A stretch of DNA of 64,000 nucleotides from Lepraria neglecta (Eukaryota > Ascomycota > Lecanoromycetes > Lecanorales > Stereocaulaceae): contig CM065648.1 in NCBI GenBank assembly GCA_033220425.1, positions 1,178,001 through 1,242,000 on the forward strand, given 5' to 3'. The notes under the pieces are model-generated. The model saw nothing but the letters and a program-made list of their open reading frames with translations. It had not been told where the DNA came from and searched no databases. The position numbers were made by a program, and so were the translations under genes. Shown here in pieces: positions 1 through 11,502 of this stretch (the stretch's first letter is position 1; every line of letters begins with the position of its first letter).

Positions 1-3000
1 GGATGTCGCTCAACGGCAGAATCTGCATGCGTCTCGTAGATGACAGAAAAAGACAGGATTGGGCCACAAATTTGGCAGAGTCGATGCTCAACGTCACCTT
101 TGAAGTCCATAATCCAGCTCCTTCTTATTCAGAACCGTGACATTCTCAACTCGTGTGCTATGATAGGTGTTGATAAAGCTTTCCGTGTCCCATACTCCAT
201 TTAGAAGCCCGACGGCACCGAAGTTCAATTGGATAAGCGCTACGTCCAAGCTGACCAAGGCTCTAATATGAACGTAATCTCTGCTAGACTGGTCCGGCAT
301 CTATATCTTGACCTTCACTCACTAGTTGAAGTAGGCTTCAAAGGCCTATCCATGAGAACTGCCGACCATAGGGACACTGTCCTACATCATTGGGTCTGGC
401 TGCGTGTTATCGTAGAAGATATTATCCGTGAAATCCGCTGCTTTGTGGCCCCGGAGGTTACCAGCGTCACGTCGACTGGTGAGACCGAATACTTGAGCTT
501 GATTCTTGGGCTTCCTTGGCTCTACTCAGTCGACGCCCTCATATCTATACGCTAGTCCACTATTATGGTCGGTAATGCTTCCATAGGGGAGACAGTCCGA
601 GGAGTCGTCGGTTCTGAGCTCGTTTTCTGCAAGGACCACAATCTTCTGATATATCCCAAGTCCGTTATGACCGTGCCCGAAAGACCGAAGATCTCGAGTC
701 TTCTGACTCCGAGAGCTCTAATAGTGAGGATGACCTGTCCGATGTCGAAGATCCGAGGCAGTCTTTTTAGCAAGTCCTCAGCATGACTCAAAACTGCCAG
801 GGCCTCCACCAACCATCGATCCGCCCCGCTCGGATGCCCGCCCCAAGAGAATGATTACCTTAAATCCCTTATCTACGTCTATCGAGGCTCTCGATGCCTC
901 TCAAGTCTTATCAGTCCTTCGACCAGGATGTTCGGTTAGTGCTTGCAGTATATCAGGAACACCCAGTCATACTTATACCGGTATAAGAGCACGTGCTGAC
1001 CCTACAAGAACCATCAATCCTTACCCCAACAGACCTATCAAACTACCTTCGATCAACTCCGACGTTCCCCCTTCAGTCCTCGGAGACTAGGCTACATCCG
1101 TTAGACTAGTCCTAGGACCTCTAATTACTACGGAAGCGGAGAGACACAAAGTGCTCTGTTTGCTTTACCACTACAAACACCTCAATGGTACCGATCTAAC
1201 CGACTTGCCCTGCACCGATCTTATCACTCACCGAGTTCGGATCAAGCCAGGAACAAGGCCAGCGTCTAATACAACCCAGAAACGCTGGCCAGCTCATACA
1301 GAATGGTGGCTCCGCAAGATTATCCAGGACGGCATCGAAGGGGGTGTCTATGAGCTAACTAAACCTACTAATGGACGTCTATCGCGTTGAAACGCTCGTG
1401 CTGTCGTAGTAGATAAGGTCGAGAATCCACGCCCAGAAGATGAGCCTCGGGTTACCTTTGACTACTCGAGAGTCACCGAAGATCTTCCTGGGACACACCT
1501 CGAGCTCAGTTCAAAGGTCCATAATAACCTCTCGGACCCACGTCACAAATACTTCTTTACTGCAGATCTCAAGCATGCCTACCTGACTATCCCGTTACAC
1601 CCAGATGACAGACACTACTTCGCTTTCACCATATCAGGCATTGGACAGGTCCAGCGTTGTCGGATACAGTAAGGCTCTCAGTCTGCTGGCTTTACAATGA
1701 CTGAGCTCGCCTACCGAGCTTTCGGGGCCCTGCCTCCCCCTAACAAGGAACCCTCATTACTGCACTCAGCCGGTCCTATGAACCTCCTAGTCCTCGTGTT
1801 TTATATGGATGACCTCTTTGGTGGCTTCTAGACGTTCGAGGAGCTCTACAGCTTTCTCCGATATTACTTCCTCCTAAGAGTTAAATGGGCACGCCTAAGA
1901 CTCTCCTTCAAGAAGCTCCGGTTGTTCGAGGCCGAAATCAAGGCCCTAGGTCTAGTATGCATGGCATTGATCTGAGCTTGCCGGTCCGTTTCTATACCGA
2001 TACATCAGGGTACGCTGGTAGCCTTGTCCTTGCTTAGTTTCAAGACCCTAAGACAGCGGACACCCCTGCTAGGACGACAGTCGAAGTCCCTATCATCTAC
2101 GACTCATTCACGTTCCCTGCCACTCGCCGGAAGTATCCCACCTACAAGAGGGAGCTATATGCCTTGGTGGTGTTTCTTAAGAAATACGACTACCTATACA
2201 AGCACCCATACCACCCAGCCATTATATATACGGACCACAAGCCTCTCACTCATTTCCTAGACTCGGACCTCCATGAGGGCATCTACGGCCATTGGGCCGA
2301 TCAGCTAAGACGCCTCAACATACGCATTAAATATATACCTGGTCACCGCAACAAGGTCGCTGACGGACTATCCAGAACGCTGTTCCGAGACTCAGACTGC
2401 TCTGAAGATACTACCGTTCTAACGCGTCCAACAAGAGCTAGCGAATCAAGGCCCTCGATGGGTCTGGAAGGATGGCAAGGACGGATTTAAGCAGCTCCTA
2501 GCGTCCTTGGACCAGTCCAGGAAGTCCGAAGTACTTGAGCATGGCACGGTCGACGGGATCCCGGTGCACACTCTCGCTGCTGTCGTCGCGGATAATAAGT
2601 CCTGGAAGGAGTTATATATTGCCTCTAGTTGGTTCGGAAGCATCTATATGTTTCTGCTCGGACACATCCACACACTGACCCCAATATTAGTCAGGAAGGC
2701 CTTGGACTACCGGATCGTTGACAACATTCTCTAGATTCACCGGGGAGACTCATATATACCTTGTATCCCCGAAGGCAAAGTTCGGGCAGTCCTAATCGAG
2801 GCTCACGATCAGAGCGGTCATTAGGCTAAGACTGGAACAATAGCGCGCCTGAGGGGCAAGTACTACTGGCCTGGTCAGTCGAAAGATATTGAACGATACA
2901 TTGCTGGGTGTCTTAACTGCGCGCGTCACAGTCCTGCTACACGCTCACAACCTCTACAGCCTATCCTAGTGACGTACCCTTTCCAGTTCCTCGGGATAGA

Positions 3001-4230
3001 CTTCATCGGTCCACTCGACGTTATAACAGCAGGTTGTATATTCATATTCAATGTGGTTTGCTACTTCTCAAGGTTTATCGTCCCCTTTGCGTGCAGATCT
3101 GCCAACGTCGAAGACGTAATCTGGTGCCTACGCCTCCTCTTCGCAATGTACCGCACCCCCTATGATATCTACTGTGATCGAGGCCAGCACTTTTGCAATA
3201 AGGAGCTCCGAGAGTTCTTACGACAGCAGGGTGTTACCATAATATACAGTCCTTCAGGTACTTCCAAGAGCACCGGCATGGTCGAAGCCTCCAACAAGCT
3301 TCTCGAGGAAGTACTTAGGAAAGATTCATCAGGCCGAGATTGGGATAAGAGGCTCCCACAGTCAGCTAGGTCGGTCAACTCCAGGATCATCGGCTACCTA
3401 GGCATGAACCCAACAAGCATCATCCTCGGTCCGGTCCGGGAGATATCGGCGATCTCGTCTACGTTACGCGTCCTACCAGGCCGCGATATATACACATGGC
3501 ACGACGAGCTCATGGACCCAGAACATCATGTCAGCGTCGTCCATACCTACCTGAGGCACTTCGCTGAGGTCCACGATGTCGTGCGTAAGACTACTAGGCG
3601 CTGCCGGGAAGACGATGCTGCTAGGTACAACAGAGGTATCAGGCAGGTGGTCCACCAAATCGGGAGCCTCGTTATACTCTATCAGAAGGATACCGGCAAG
3701 CTCCAACCGCGCTGGAGAGGCCCGTTCAAGATCAGTGGCTACGGAGGCACTCATGGTACATCATTTACACTACAGCAACTCAGTGGACGAGGTAATACGT
3801 GGGACATTCCACGGTGACCATCTTAAGACGTTTGTCCCTCGCGCCGACTACCTTACGAAAGCATCAGTTTCCGCTAAGCCCCTCTCACAATCCCAGTCTA
3901 TCAGGCGTCCCAAGTCAAGGAAGGCTTGATTAGTATCATCACGTCACTCAGTTCTGAGGTCGCTGGGGCTCTTGTTTGTTTGTTCCGTAGTAGAGGAAGG
4001 GGCACCCCTCATAGCTTAGTCTGCAGTAGCTTAAGTAGCCGGTCTCGCACCAACCAAATCAACATCCTTCTCTACCTACTAGATGCACCTTCAGGTCCTT
4101 TTCCTATCTGCAAGGTGTACGCCTAGTGAATTCTGGGATGTACGCCTAGTGGGATAGGGTGTACGCCTACTGAAACAGGGTGTACGCTGAGGGGAAGTGG
4201 TTCTAGGTTGATGCTTGATGGTATTAGGTT
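1..4230 (+). mobile_element. Ty3/Gypsy LTR retrotransposon remnant (3' part, broken)
   Basis: Fossil pol region read on the plus strand. In order it shows an aspartic-protease-like stretch (about 230-555), reverse transcriptase (about 1150-1950, with a recognisable FYMDD-type core), RNase H (about 1980-2450), an integrase zinc-binding region (about 2740-2960), the integrase core (about 2970-3500) and its C-terminal part (to about 3930). A purine-rich stretch near 4190 may be the polypurine tract before a 3' LTR. The 5' LTR and gag lie outside the window or are lost. The domain order (protease, RT, RNase H, integrase) is that of fungal Gypsy-type elements. It is clearly broken, with on the order of ten or more disruptions, so it looks old. 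Base composition is not strongly AT-shifted, so heavy RIP is not obvious by eye. Confidence 0.85.
4108..4192 (+). repeat. Short tandem repeat at the 3' end of the retroelement
   Basis: About four imperfect copies of a roughly 21-23 bp unit, each carrying the core GTGTACGCCTAGTG or a close variant. It sits between the end of the integrase remnant and the purine-rich stretch that may mark the LTR boundary. A small repeat here is plausible for fungal Gypsy elements, but its role is unknown. Confidence 0.6.
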
Positions 4231-5250
4231 CGATTCCTAATGGCGCTGGTATAATGGTGTTGCTGTTTTGCGTTCTTCTTTGGAAGCCTGTATCTACTCC
4301 TCTAAAGGCTTGGCGGTTTAGATCATAAACCGAACTAACTCGTTAACTATTAACAGCGCTGCATGCTGCCTGCACTTCTATTGGAGGAGGTGGGCATGTT
4401 TTATGGTTGTAAAGACGCTTCTAGGGACTTTATACCAGATGTATCTTATATCCTACGTATCTCAGTATCTACGGCTTGATCTACAAAGAGCAGACCGGTA
4501 GCTGCACTGTACATCGAAGGTTCCTGGGTAAGTTTCGCAAGCAGATGCGCTAAACCCAATTTATTAGGTCCATGATTTTAAAAGTTTGTTAGCGTCGCGC
4601 TAGTGTTGCACTCCTGCTATCCGGCACTCGATCCCGCGCAAATTGGCATTCCCCAAACTCAGCCTCCACAAGTTTCACGTGCTAAGATTTGACATGCATT
4701 AGTGCCCGTTCGCGTAGAAATCTAAAGCTTCAAGTCCTGACGTGCTGAGCTTCCTGACTTCTGTATAGCTTCAGGTGCTGGCAACACTGGCCTCAATATT
4801 GTTCGCCAAGACAGAGTCTTCGCTTCCAGTGTGCTGGTAATGGGTGACTAAACACGGCGTGCTTAAAAGCAACTTCTCGCTGCAGAAATTTTCTTCCTTC
4901 ATATTTTCCCCAACTCTCTTCACTTTCCGCACACCCTTCACCACAGTTCGTCACCGCTCACACCTTCCATCGCATCATTGGTTGTAACTTCCGCTAATCA
5001 TCAATTCATTGGCTACAATTACAAAATCATCATCGTACCTCCCATCACAACGTTGGGCACAGCTCACGCTAGGTACTCAGCAAATCGTTGTTTACAACTC
5101 CAAAGGCGTCATCGCACCTTCCATCACAATATTGGATACAAGCTGCGCTGCTCATCAATTCGTTGGTTACACATTCAAATTCTTCATCGCACCTGCTAAT
5201 AGTCGACTTAGGCGACCGCAGACATCGCTGAAACTCCAGACTCAACGAAC
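4231..5250. other. Intergenic region with a three-fold tandem repeat upstream of the Ulp1-like gene
   Basis: No gene is visible. From about 4961 to 5190 there are three diverged copies of a roughly 75-80 bp unit. Each starts with a form of CACCTTCCATCACA, followed by a TTGG segment and then an AATTCATTGGCTACA-like segment. The last copy ends about 60 bp before the ATG at 5251, so the repeat is in the promoter or 5' UTR. At 4224-4258 there is a tRNA-like T-arm followed by a box-A-like string, but no full tRNA fold. Confidence 0.5.
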
Positions 5251-7614
5251 ATGAGCTGGGAGTACACCGGCCCCGCGGTCACCTTCCCCGTTGCAACCCA
5301 TGTCCAAACCCAAAGCTCAACCCGAACCTCATCCCTCGTCTCATCTCCACCATTGCCACCACCGAAAAGAACGCTCAGCGAGATCATCAATGACGCAGTC
5401 GTCAATATCGGAAAACGTTCGGTTCAACTCCTCGCCGTCGTCGCCGTGCAAGTCGCAAAGACTGCCAAGCGCCGCCTTGTTTCTCAGAACGATGGCACTC
5501 GTGTTCCGGGTTCCTCACCCAGACGCTCGTCACCGCGACGGTTCTCACCTCATTTTCGGTCTATCCAATCTCGCTCTTCTCCCATCTTTCGACAAGACCT
5601 ATCAAGCACACCTGGTCGTCGCCCTACTACACCAATCACACCACCCAGATTCCTGAACAAGACTCGTCCATATCTGATGCCCGGAACCTACCCAATCACC
5701 CCTCCTCACTCTCCACTCGCACGCAAGTCTTCGGTGGCAGATGGCACGGTCACACCCCAGCATGCGACAGGTTTCATGGTCACAACCCCATCCCAAGCTT
5801 CAGAACCTCCGGCTACACCCCAGTCTCAGACAGCAGACGCTCGGGCTACCACCCCACCTGAGGAAGTAGATCTCTGGCTCAACTACTGTGCTCCGCCATC
5901 CCCCGTGGTCATCCTCCCGTCTGAAGACTCAGAAGCTCCAGCTACAGACCCCTATCATTGGGCATGGGATCCGGTCAACGGCATTGATGAAGCAGCAGAC
6001 TCCTGGCTCAGGTATTACCCTTCTCCACCTCCCAAGGCCAACACTCCACCGCATGCGGCAGAGACTTCGGATATCTCCCCAGCTCTGGCGGAAGATGATT
6101 GGGCTACCGACATTGACACGGAGTGCCCTCACACCTGGGATCAATTGACAACAACGGCACTTCAGGAACTCAAGCCTAACCCATCACAGTGGTTCGACGA
6201 GCTTGATGAATTGGTCGAAACAACACGATCTTCATCGTCGACGACTGGAACCTCAGGATCCGCATCCGATGAATTGACTGAATCAACACGATCTTCATCG
6301 TCGATCCTAAAGCATAGAGTACCATTGACGCAGTCGGCAAACGCCGCAAACATGGGCAAACAGCCGCCTTCAACACCGAAAGCATCGGTAAAATTCCTCG
6401 AAGACCCTGTCTCAAGATACAAAAAGTACGCACCAGGGGAGCCAATTGACTTCCCGACGCCCACAAGCACGGTCGACAGCGCGGCTGCTAGCCCCTTCGA
6501 AGAGCTTCCTTGGCCACCATCCCCCGAAACCATGCGCTCACTAAGGCGTACTACTCAATACGGAACACCGACAAGGGACAATTCTCCCACCTCTTACATG
6601 GACACACCGGTCCGCTCCCCATCGCCACCCCCAAAGTTCGGGTTCATTAACTTTGAAAATCTCCAGATTGGAGGTCGTCGTACTGTTGAAGAGCAGATTC
6701 AAGAGGAAATCGCCGCCTACAAAAGGGAAAAAGAGGCCGCAGAGAACGCAGCCAGAGCGAAGGCAGCGTCGACAGCGCGGGTAAAAGCTGCGGAGGACAA
6801 GGAACGCAAAGAGAACGGATGGCGTCGTCTACCCAGCGAGCCGGTCATTCAGCCTCTCACAGTAGATTGGGAGACCAAAGTACATGATACACTCGCTAAA
6901 TCAGCAACACAGACGGTTGCTACGACATGTTCAGGCCAGAAGATCACGCGCAGAGACATTGGCAAAGTCATGCCGCAGGCCAATCACGATGACATGAGGG
7001 GCTGGCTTAATGACGAGATCGTCGATGGATACATGGAACACATCATCGACCATGGCCACAAAATACGAGGACACAAACGCGGAGAGACTCCCAAACTACA
7101 CGCATTCAACAGCTTCTTCTACAACAACTTGAGAGACAAGGGCGCCGACAGCGTTAAGCGCTGGGCGAAGCGGGCGAAGATTGGAGGCAAGGATCTCATG
7201 AAGGTCGAATATGTTTTTATTCCAGTCAACACCAATGATGCTCACTGGACCCTGCTTGTTGTGTCGCCCAAGTGGAAGCGCATTGAGTACTTCGATTCAA
7301 TGCATGGCAGCGCGGCTGGGCACGTAAAGAATATCAAAACGTGGATTAAGAGTGAACTCGGGGCTGAGTACAACGACAGGGAGTGGCAGGTAGTAGAGGA
7401 CCGTCGATTTCCAGGCAGAGGAAAGGGTCCTACCCAACACAACAGCAGCGATTGCGGGGTTTTTACCGCCACAACAGCAAAGATGATCATGTTGGACGTG
7501 GAGCCCATGGCTGTTACAGCGGGAGATATCCCGTTACAGAGGCGGCGCATGGTGGCAGAGATCCTCAATGGGGGGTTTTCGGAGGACTTGATTCCCCATC
7601 TTGTGTTTGATTAG
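5251..7614 (+). CDS. Ulp1/SENP-type (C48) cysteine peptidase, 787 aa, single exon
   Basis: SUMO or ubiquitin-like-protein protease of the C48 family. The C-terminal 230 residues carry the catalytic set: His665 in AHWTLL, Asp682 in YFDSMHG, oxyanion-hole Gln729 and nucleophile Cys735 in SDCGVF. The preceding WLNDEIVDGYM segment is the typical Ulp1 domain entry. Residues 1-500 are Ser/Thr/Pro-rich and low complexity, with a Lys/Glu/Ala-rich helix at about 485-530 (EEQIQEEIAAYKREKEAAEN). Canonical Ulp1 is usually about 600-1000 aa, so the length fits, but the N-terminus shows no known targeting motif. The gene has no intron, stands next to a retroelement, and has three decayed relatives at 22.9-24.0 kb, so it belongs to a multicopy, possibly mobile or element-captured family rather than being the single housekeeping Ulp1. 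The catalytic set is complete, so it may be active. The substrate is unknown. Confidence 0.85.
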   Translation: MSWEYTGPAVTFPVATHVQTQSSTRTSSLVSSPPLPPPKRTLSEIINDAVVNIGKRSVQLLAVVAVQVAKTAKRRLVSQNDGTRVPGSSPRRSSPRRFSPHFRSIQSRSSPIFRQDLSSTPGRRPTTPITPPRFLNKTRPYLMPGTYPITPPHSPLARKSSVADGTVTPQHATGFMVTTPSQASEPPATPQSQTADARATTPPEEVDLWLNYCAPPSPVVILPSEDSEAPATDPYHWAWDPVNGIDEAADSWLRYYPSPPPKANTPPHAAETSDISPALAEDDWATDIDTECPHTWDQLTTTALQELKPNPSQWFDELDELVETTRSSSSTTGTSGSASDELTESTRSSSSILKHRVPLTQSANAANMGKQPPSTPKASVKFLEDPVSRYKKYAPGEPIDFPTPTSTVDSAAASPFEELPWPPSPETMRSLRRTTQYGTPTRDNSPTSYMDTPVRSPSPPPKFGFINFENLQIGGRRTVEEQIQEEIAAYKREKEAAENAARAKAASTARVKAAEDKERKENGWRRLPSEPVIQPLTVDWETKVHDTLAKSATQTVATTCSGQKITRRDIGKVMPQANHDDMRGWLNDEIVDGYMEHIIDHGHKIRGHKRGETPKLHAFNSFFYNNLRDKGADSVKRWAKRAKIGGKDLMKVEYVFIPVNTNDAHWTLLVVSPKWKRIEYFDSMHGSAAGHVKNIKTWIKSELGAEYNDREWQVVEDRRFPGRGKGPTQHNSSDCGVFTATTAKMIMLDVEPMAVTAGDIPLQRRRMVAEILNGGFSEDLIPHLVFD

Positions 7615-7921
7615 CGAGTTCTTTTCTCATAGCTTTTACGAATTTCCTTGGTTAGTTGCCCTCCGAGACTTTGAAAAGCGCGGCGTTTGTGTGGAATTTT
7701 GCAGCTTTTTAGCGTTCAGTTCTGTACATTTCCCCGTTGAGTGCTTATGCGGTTGATTGGCCCTTTTGGGGTTCGCCTTAGGGCTTGAGCCCGGCGTTTG
7801 TACTTGGAAAAAAATTAAAATAAAACAAATGGTCCTGTGCAAGGGAATAATGTGACTGTGATTGCAAATGCAAAAGGGGAAATGTCCCTTATTATGAGCT
7901 ACATGTGTTGGTTACAATCCC

Positions 7922-9060
7922 CTACTTCGCCCCTTTACCCTTGGCCTCTCCCTGACCCAACTCCCTCACAAACACTGCTACCATGCCCTCTCCTACCCCT
8001 TCTTTCCCATCCTCAAATCCTGGACTAACAGCTACAGCTAGATACTTCCCATCGCCACTAAAGCTCAACGCACTCACACTCGCCGCATACCGTTGATATT
8101 GCCGAATTCTCCTCTTCGCAACACCATCCCACAAGGCCACGAACCCATCTCCACCTCCAGACGCAAAGGTACCGTGTACAGGATGAAATGCTAAGGCATT
8201 GACGGGGTAGACAACGTCTATACCTTCCGGCGAGGGCTGACGATGGCATTTGAATGCATACTTCCGGCTTTGGGAAGTAGTGGAGGGGTCGAACCATTCA
8301 ACAGCCACACGACCTTCGATGCTAGAAGATGCATAGCCGGCATCATTCGGCATACAAGCTACTGCTCTCGTCATGAACTTCAGAGACGATTCGCGCCGCT
8401 GCCAGGGTTCGATTCCTTGGGATGCTGAGTCCGAGGCTAGGTCAGAGAGGGAGTAGATGTGCAGGGCTCGGGAGGCCATTGCTACGACGAGCTTGCTTGG
8501 TGTGAGGGAGAGGGAGAAGGGCTTGTTAGGGAGGGAGATTGTGACGTGTGGTTTGGTGGGGGAGGAAAGGTGGTGGATGTGGAGGGTGCCGTCCCATGAG
8601 GCTGAGATGAGGATGTTTTGCTGGCGGGAGTAGAGGACTGATTTCACGCCGTTGGTGTGGGTGGAGAGGACGGTTTGGGCGCCTGTTGAGAGATTGATAC
8701 TGTATTACGCGTAAGCAAATGGCCGAACAAGCAATGTAGGGTAGAGGTGTATTATAGAGTACCGTCGAACATCCCAATCCAAACCAGCCGTGTATGCTTC
8801 TTCGTCATTTTCTCCAAAGCAGACATGCAGTACAGGTCCTCGGTGCTCGTACTTGTCGAGGAGTTTGCCACTGGCTTGGGATGTGTCGTAGAGGTAGACA
8901 TGTTTGTCCCAGGAAGCTACGAGTAGCCGTAGGGACGTGGGAGCGTATTGGATTGCTGAGATGGCATCTGTTGGCGGATTGACCAGCTCGTATTGTGCTA
9001 TAAACTGTCAGAGATGATATTCTAGATTGGGGCAATAACGTCAGACTTACTTGTGGTCAT
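7922..9060 (-). CDS. BUB3: Mitotic checkpoint WD40 protein Bub3, 340 aa
   Basis: Kinetochore WD40 propeller that binds GLEBS motifs of Bub1 and Mad3/BubR1 in the spindle assembly checkpoint. Three exons: 9060-9051, 8997-8763 and 8699-7922 (1023 nt, in phase). The start MTTTQYELVNPPTDAISAIQ, the blade motif LVASWDKHVYLYD, SSIEGRVAVEWFDPS and the late YPVNALAFHP/FASGGGDGFVALWD blade are Bub3 hallmarks. The tiny 10-nt first exon is supported by the GTAAGT donor and perfect joining of ATGACCACAA to CACAATACG. Introns are 53 and 63 nt. The tail is Gly/Lys-rich. It shares a 149-bp divergent promoter with GPN2. Length matches the family (about 330-350 aa). Confidence 0.95.
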
Positions 9061-9209
9061 GTTAGTACTCTGTTAGTATTTGTTGCGAAGTGTCGATGAG
9101 TGTAGCACAGCTTCTCGCGTAGATAATTTCTCTGGCTTTAAACACCTCCAGCCTAAGACCATCTCTTTATCTACATCTACAACTACGGAACCATGCCCAT
9201 GTCTTAGCC
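9061..9209. promoter_or_regulatory. Bidirectional promoter between BUB3 and GPN2
   Basis: Only 149 bp separate the two divergent start codons, so both core promoters must lie here or overlap. No clear TATA box was seen. Confidence 0.6.
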
Positions 9210-10318
9210 ATGCCCTTCGCACAACTAATAATAGGTCCTCCCGGCTCAGGCAAATCCACCTACTGCGATGGCATGCACCAGTTCCTCTCCGCCATCGGCC
9301 GCAAATGCTCAGTCGTCAACCTCGACCCTGCCAACGACCACACATCCTACCCATGCGCGCTAGACATACGGGACTTGGTCACATTGGAGGAGATAATGGC
9401 AGATGAAGAGCTGGGTCCTAATGGGGGAGTTCTCTATGCGTTGGAGGAGCTGGAGCACAACAAGGAGTGGTTAGAAGAGGGCTTGCAGGAGCTGGGAGAG
9501 GACTACGTGCTATTTGACTGCCCAGGACAAGTGGAGCTGTTCACGCATCATTCGAGTTTGAGGAATGTGTTCTTTAGGATACAGAAGCTTGGGTATAGAG
9601 TCCGCTTTCCCGTTGACCCATTCTGAGCGCTGAGAAGATAGTTCAAGCTGACGTTTGCCTATTCTTATAGCTAGTGGCCTTGCATCTGACAGACTCGTAT
9701 TGTCTCACGCTTCCTTCGCTATACATCTCGACACTCCTGCTTTCTCTCCGAGCCATGCTACAAATGGACCTCCCACATCTCAACGTCTTGACCAAGATCG
9801 ATAAGCTCGCGAGCTACGGCCCTCTACCATTCAATCTGGACTACTACACCGAAGTCCACGATCTCTCCTACCTCCTTCCTCACCTAGAAAGCGAAAACCC
9901 AGTGATGCGGCACCCGAAGTTTGAGGGACTGAACAACGCAGTTGTCGATCTTGTGGAAGACTTCGGGCTAGGTGGATTCGAGACCTTGGCTGTGGAGGAT
10001 AAGCGAAGCATGATGACGCTGCTACAGGCAATTGACAGGGCAGGGGGGTATGCGTTCGGGGGTGCTGAAGGTGCGAATGATACGGTCTGGCAGGTGGCTA
10101 TGAGGGAAGGCATGCAGGGGATGACGATTGGCGATGTTCAGGAGCGGTGGATTGACCGGAAGGAGGAATTTGATGAGCTAGAGCGGCGCGAGCGAGAGGA
10201 AGAAGAACCGGCGACTGCCCCTTCGTTGACTGATGATGCTGGGGAAGAAGATGATAGTGATGTTGAAGAGATGGGCCAAGTCCCTGAAAGTGGCATTAGA
10301 GTAGTGCGGCGGACCTGA
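9210..10318 (+). CDS. GPN2: GPN-loop GTPase 2 (Gpn2), 345 aa
   Basis: GPN-loop GTPase that acts with GPN1/GPN3 in assembly and nuclear import of RNA polymerase II. Two exons, 9210-9599 and 9671-10318 (1038 nt). The start MPFAQLIIGPPGSGKSTYC holds the Walker A loop, NLDPAND fits the GPN2 pattern, LGPNGG is the diagnostic GPN loop, FDCPGQVE is the Walker B/switch region, and TKID is the guanine-specificity motif. The NLDYYTEVHDLSYLL block is characteristic of GPN2 rather than GPN1 or GPN3. The tail is acidic (EEREEEEPATAP, DDAGEEDDSDVEE). The intron donor GTCCGC is weak, but the join GYR|LVALHLTDS matches the family exactly. Confidence 0.93.
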
Positions 10319-11502
10319 TACTGATTTCGTCTATGCATAGCGATGGCGTTTGCTGGTGATGATCTGGTTGATACTCCCTCCAAATTAACAGGTATTCAAA
10401 GTACGCATCCCTTGAATTGCGCATGTATCAGTGACCACAAATGCAAGAAACTGCCAAAACCATGGGTGACTATCAGGCAAGCGTCCATGCAGAGCTCAAG
10501 ATATCCAAAATCATTGGTCGTATAAGCTTGTTGCGCTGACGTATTGACATTGATATTTGGATATCTACCCATCGAATGACATTGTTGATAGGCTGTTAAA
10601 CCTAGGCTGTTAAACCTAGGCTGTTAAACCTAGGCTTGATACACTACGTGTGCCTGTAGATCTTCCTAATCTTCCTATCGATCCAGAAAGCACCTGATTG
10701 AGACAATCAATCATGGTGTCACTGGCTCGTTCTAATTGGTCTGAAACTGACCGGTTCCGCAGGATTTCGTCACCGGTCTTAGGCCAGGCGCATTTGCTGG
10801 CTGCAAGTATAAGATGGATGTTCAGGCGCTCTTCTCGTTTGCATACGAGATCCATCATGTGATGGGTTCCTGGCGCTCTTTCGACCCAACGACATACGCT
10901 TACCCTCCTGGGGATGTCGGGTTCTGCCCGGTGTGCCTTTGTCGGTGACGAGGCCTTCCTCGAGGCATCAAGTGACTCCATTTTCTGGATCATGATAATG
11001 CACCTTTCCGCTCAGTATGCAATGCACTCTTGCCATATGAACTGCGACTCGAGTTCTTCGTGCCTTCAGACGTTTTGGCGATCTTTCGGTTACGTCTAGA
11101 ATTACCTGCATTGGTGGCTTGCCTTCTATCCAATGGCTCGGCATCACCGCCCCCCATCGAGGCCAATCATAGCCTAGACCCCTCCTGCGTCAGGAAGTGT
11201 GATGCGAAATCCCGAGAAGGGGAATTTTCATGAGTGCGTGTTGGGTTATAGCAGCTGGTGGCAGATCTCACCGCAGACAACAAAACCATTATCTTTCTCT
11301 GGGCTGGCTCCTATTTCCTTTTCTCTGAACAGTCCAGATCAGCGCCTACTAGATCTAAATCTCCTAGTACATTCTTCCCCGCATACTCAAGCACAAGCAG
11401 CTGGCACAGAGCGCCCTCCTGTCGCCCCCAGTCCCACTCCATTAGCAAGCTCGCAGTCCGATCACAAAACAACGCTCTCCTCATCACCACACAAATTCCT
11501 CA
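10319..11502. other. Gene-poor stretch between GPN2 and the tail-anchored protein gene
   Basis: About 1.2 kb with no gene that can be firmly supported. The minus strand at 10616-10993 is open for 125 codons and the plus strand at 11030-11233 is open for 67, but neither resembles a known family. A three-copy 14-bp repeat lies at 10592-10633. The last part (about 11250-11500) is pyrimidine-rich and probably 5' UTR/promoter of the next gene. Confidence 0.4.
10592..10633. repeat. Perfect 14-bp tandem repeat, three copies
   Basis: Three identical copies of GCTGTTAAACCTAG in a row, creating CCTAGG palindromes at the junctions. It lies about 270 bp downstream of the GPN2 stop. Confidence 0.9.

Noticed and set aside
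10616-10993. Minus-strand 125-codon open frame downstream of GPN2
   Set aside because: No recognisable domain, overlaps the 14-bp repeat at one end, and no intron or neighbour supports it. It could be a gene relic but cannot be claimed.
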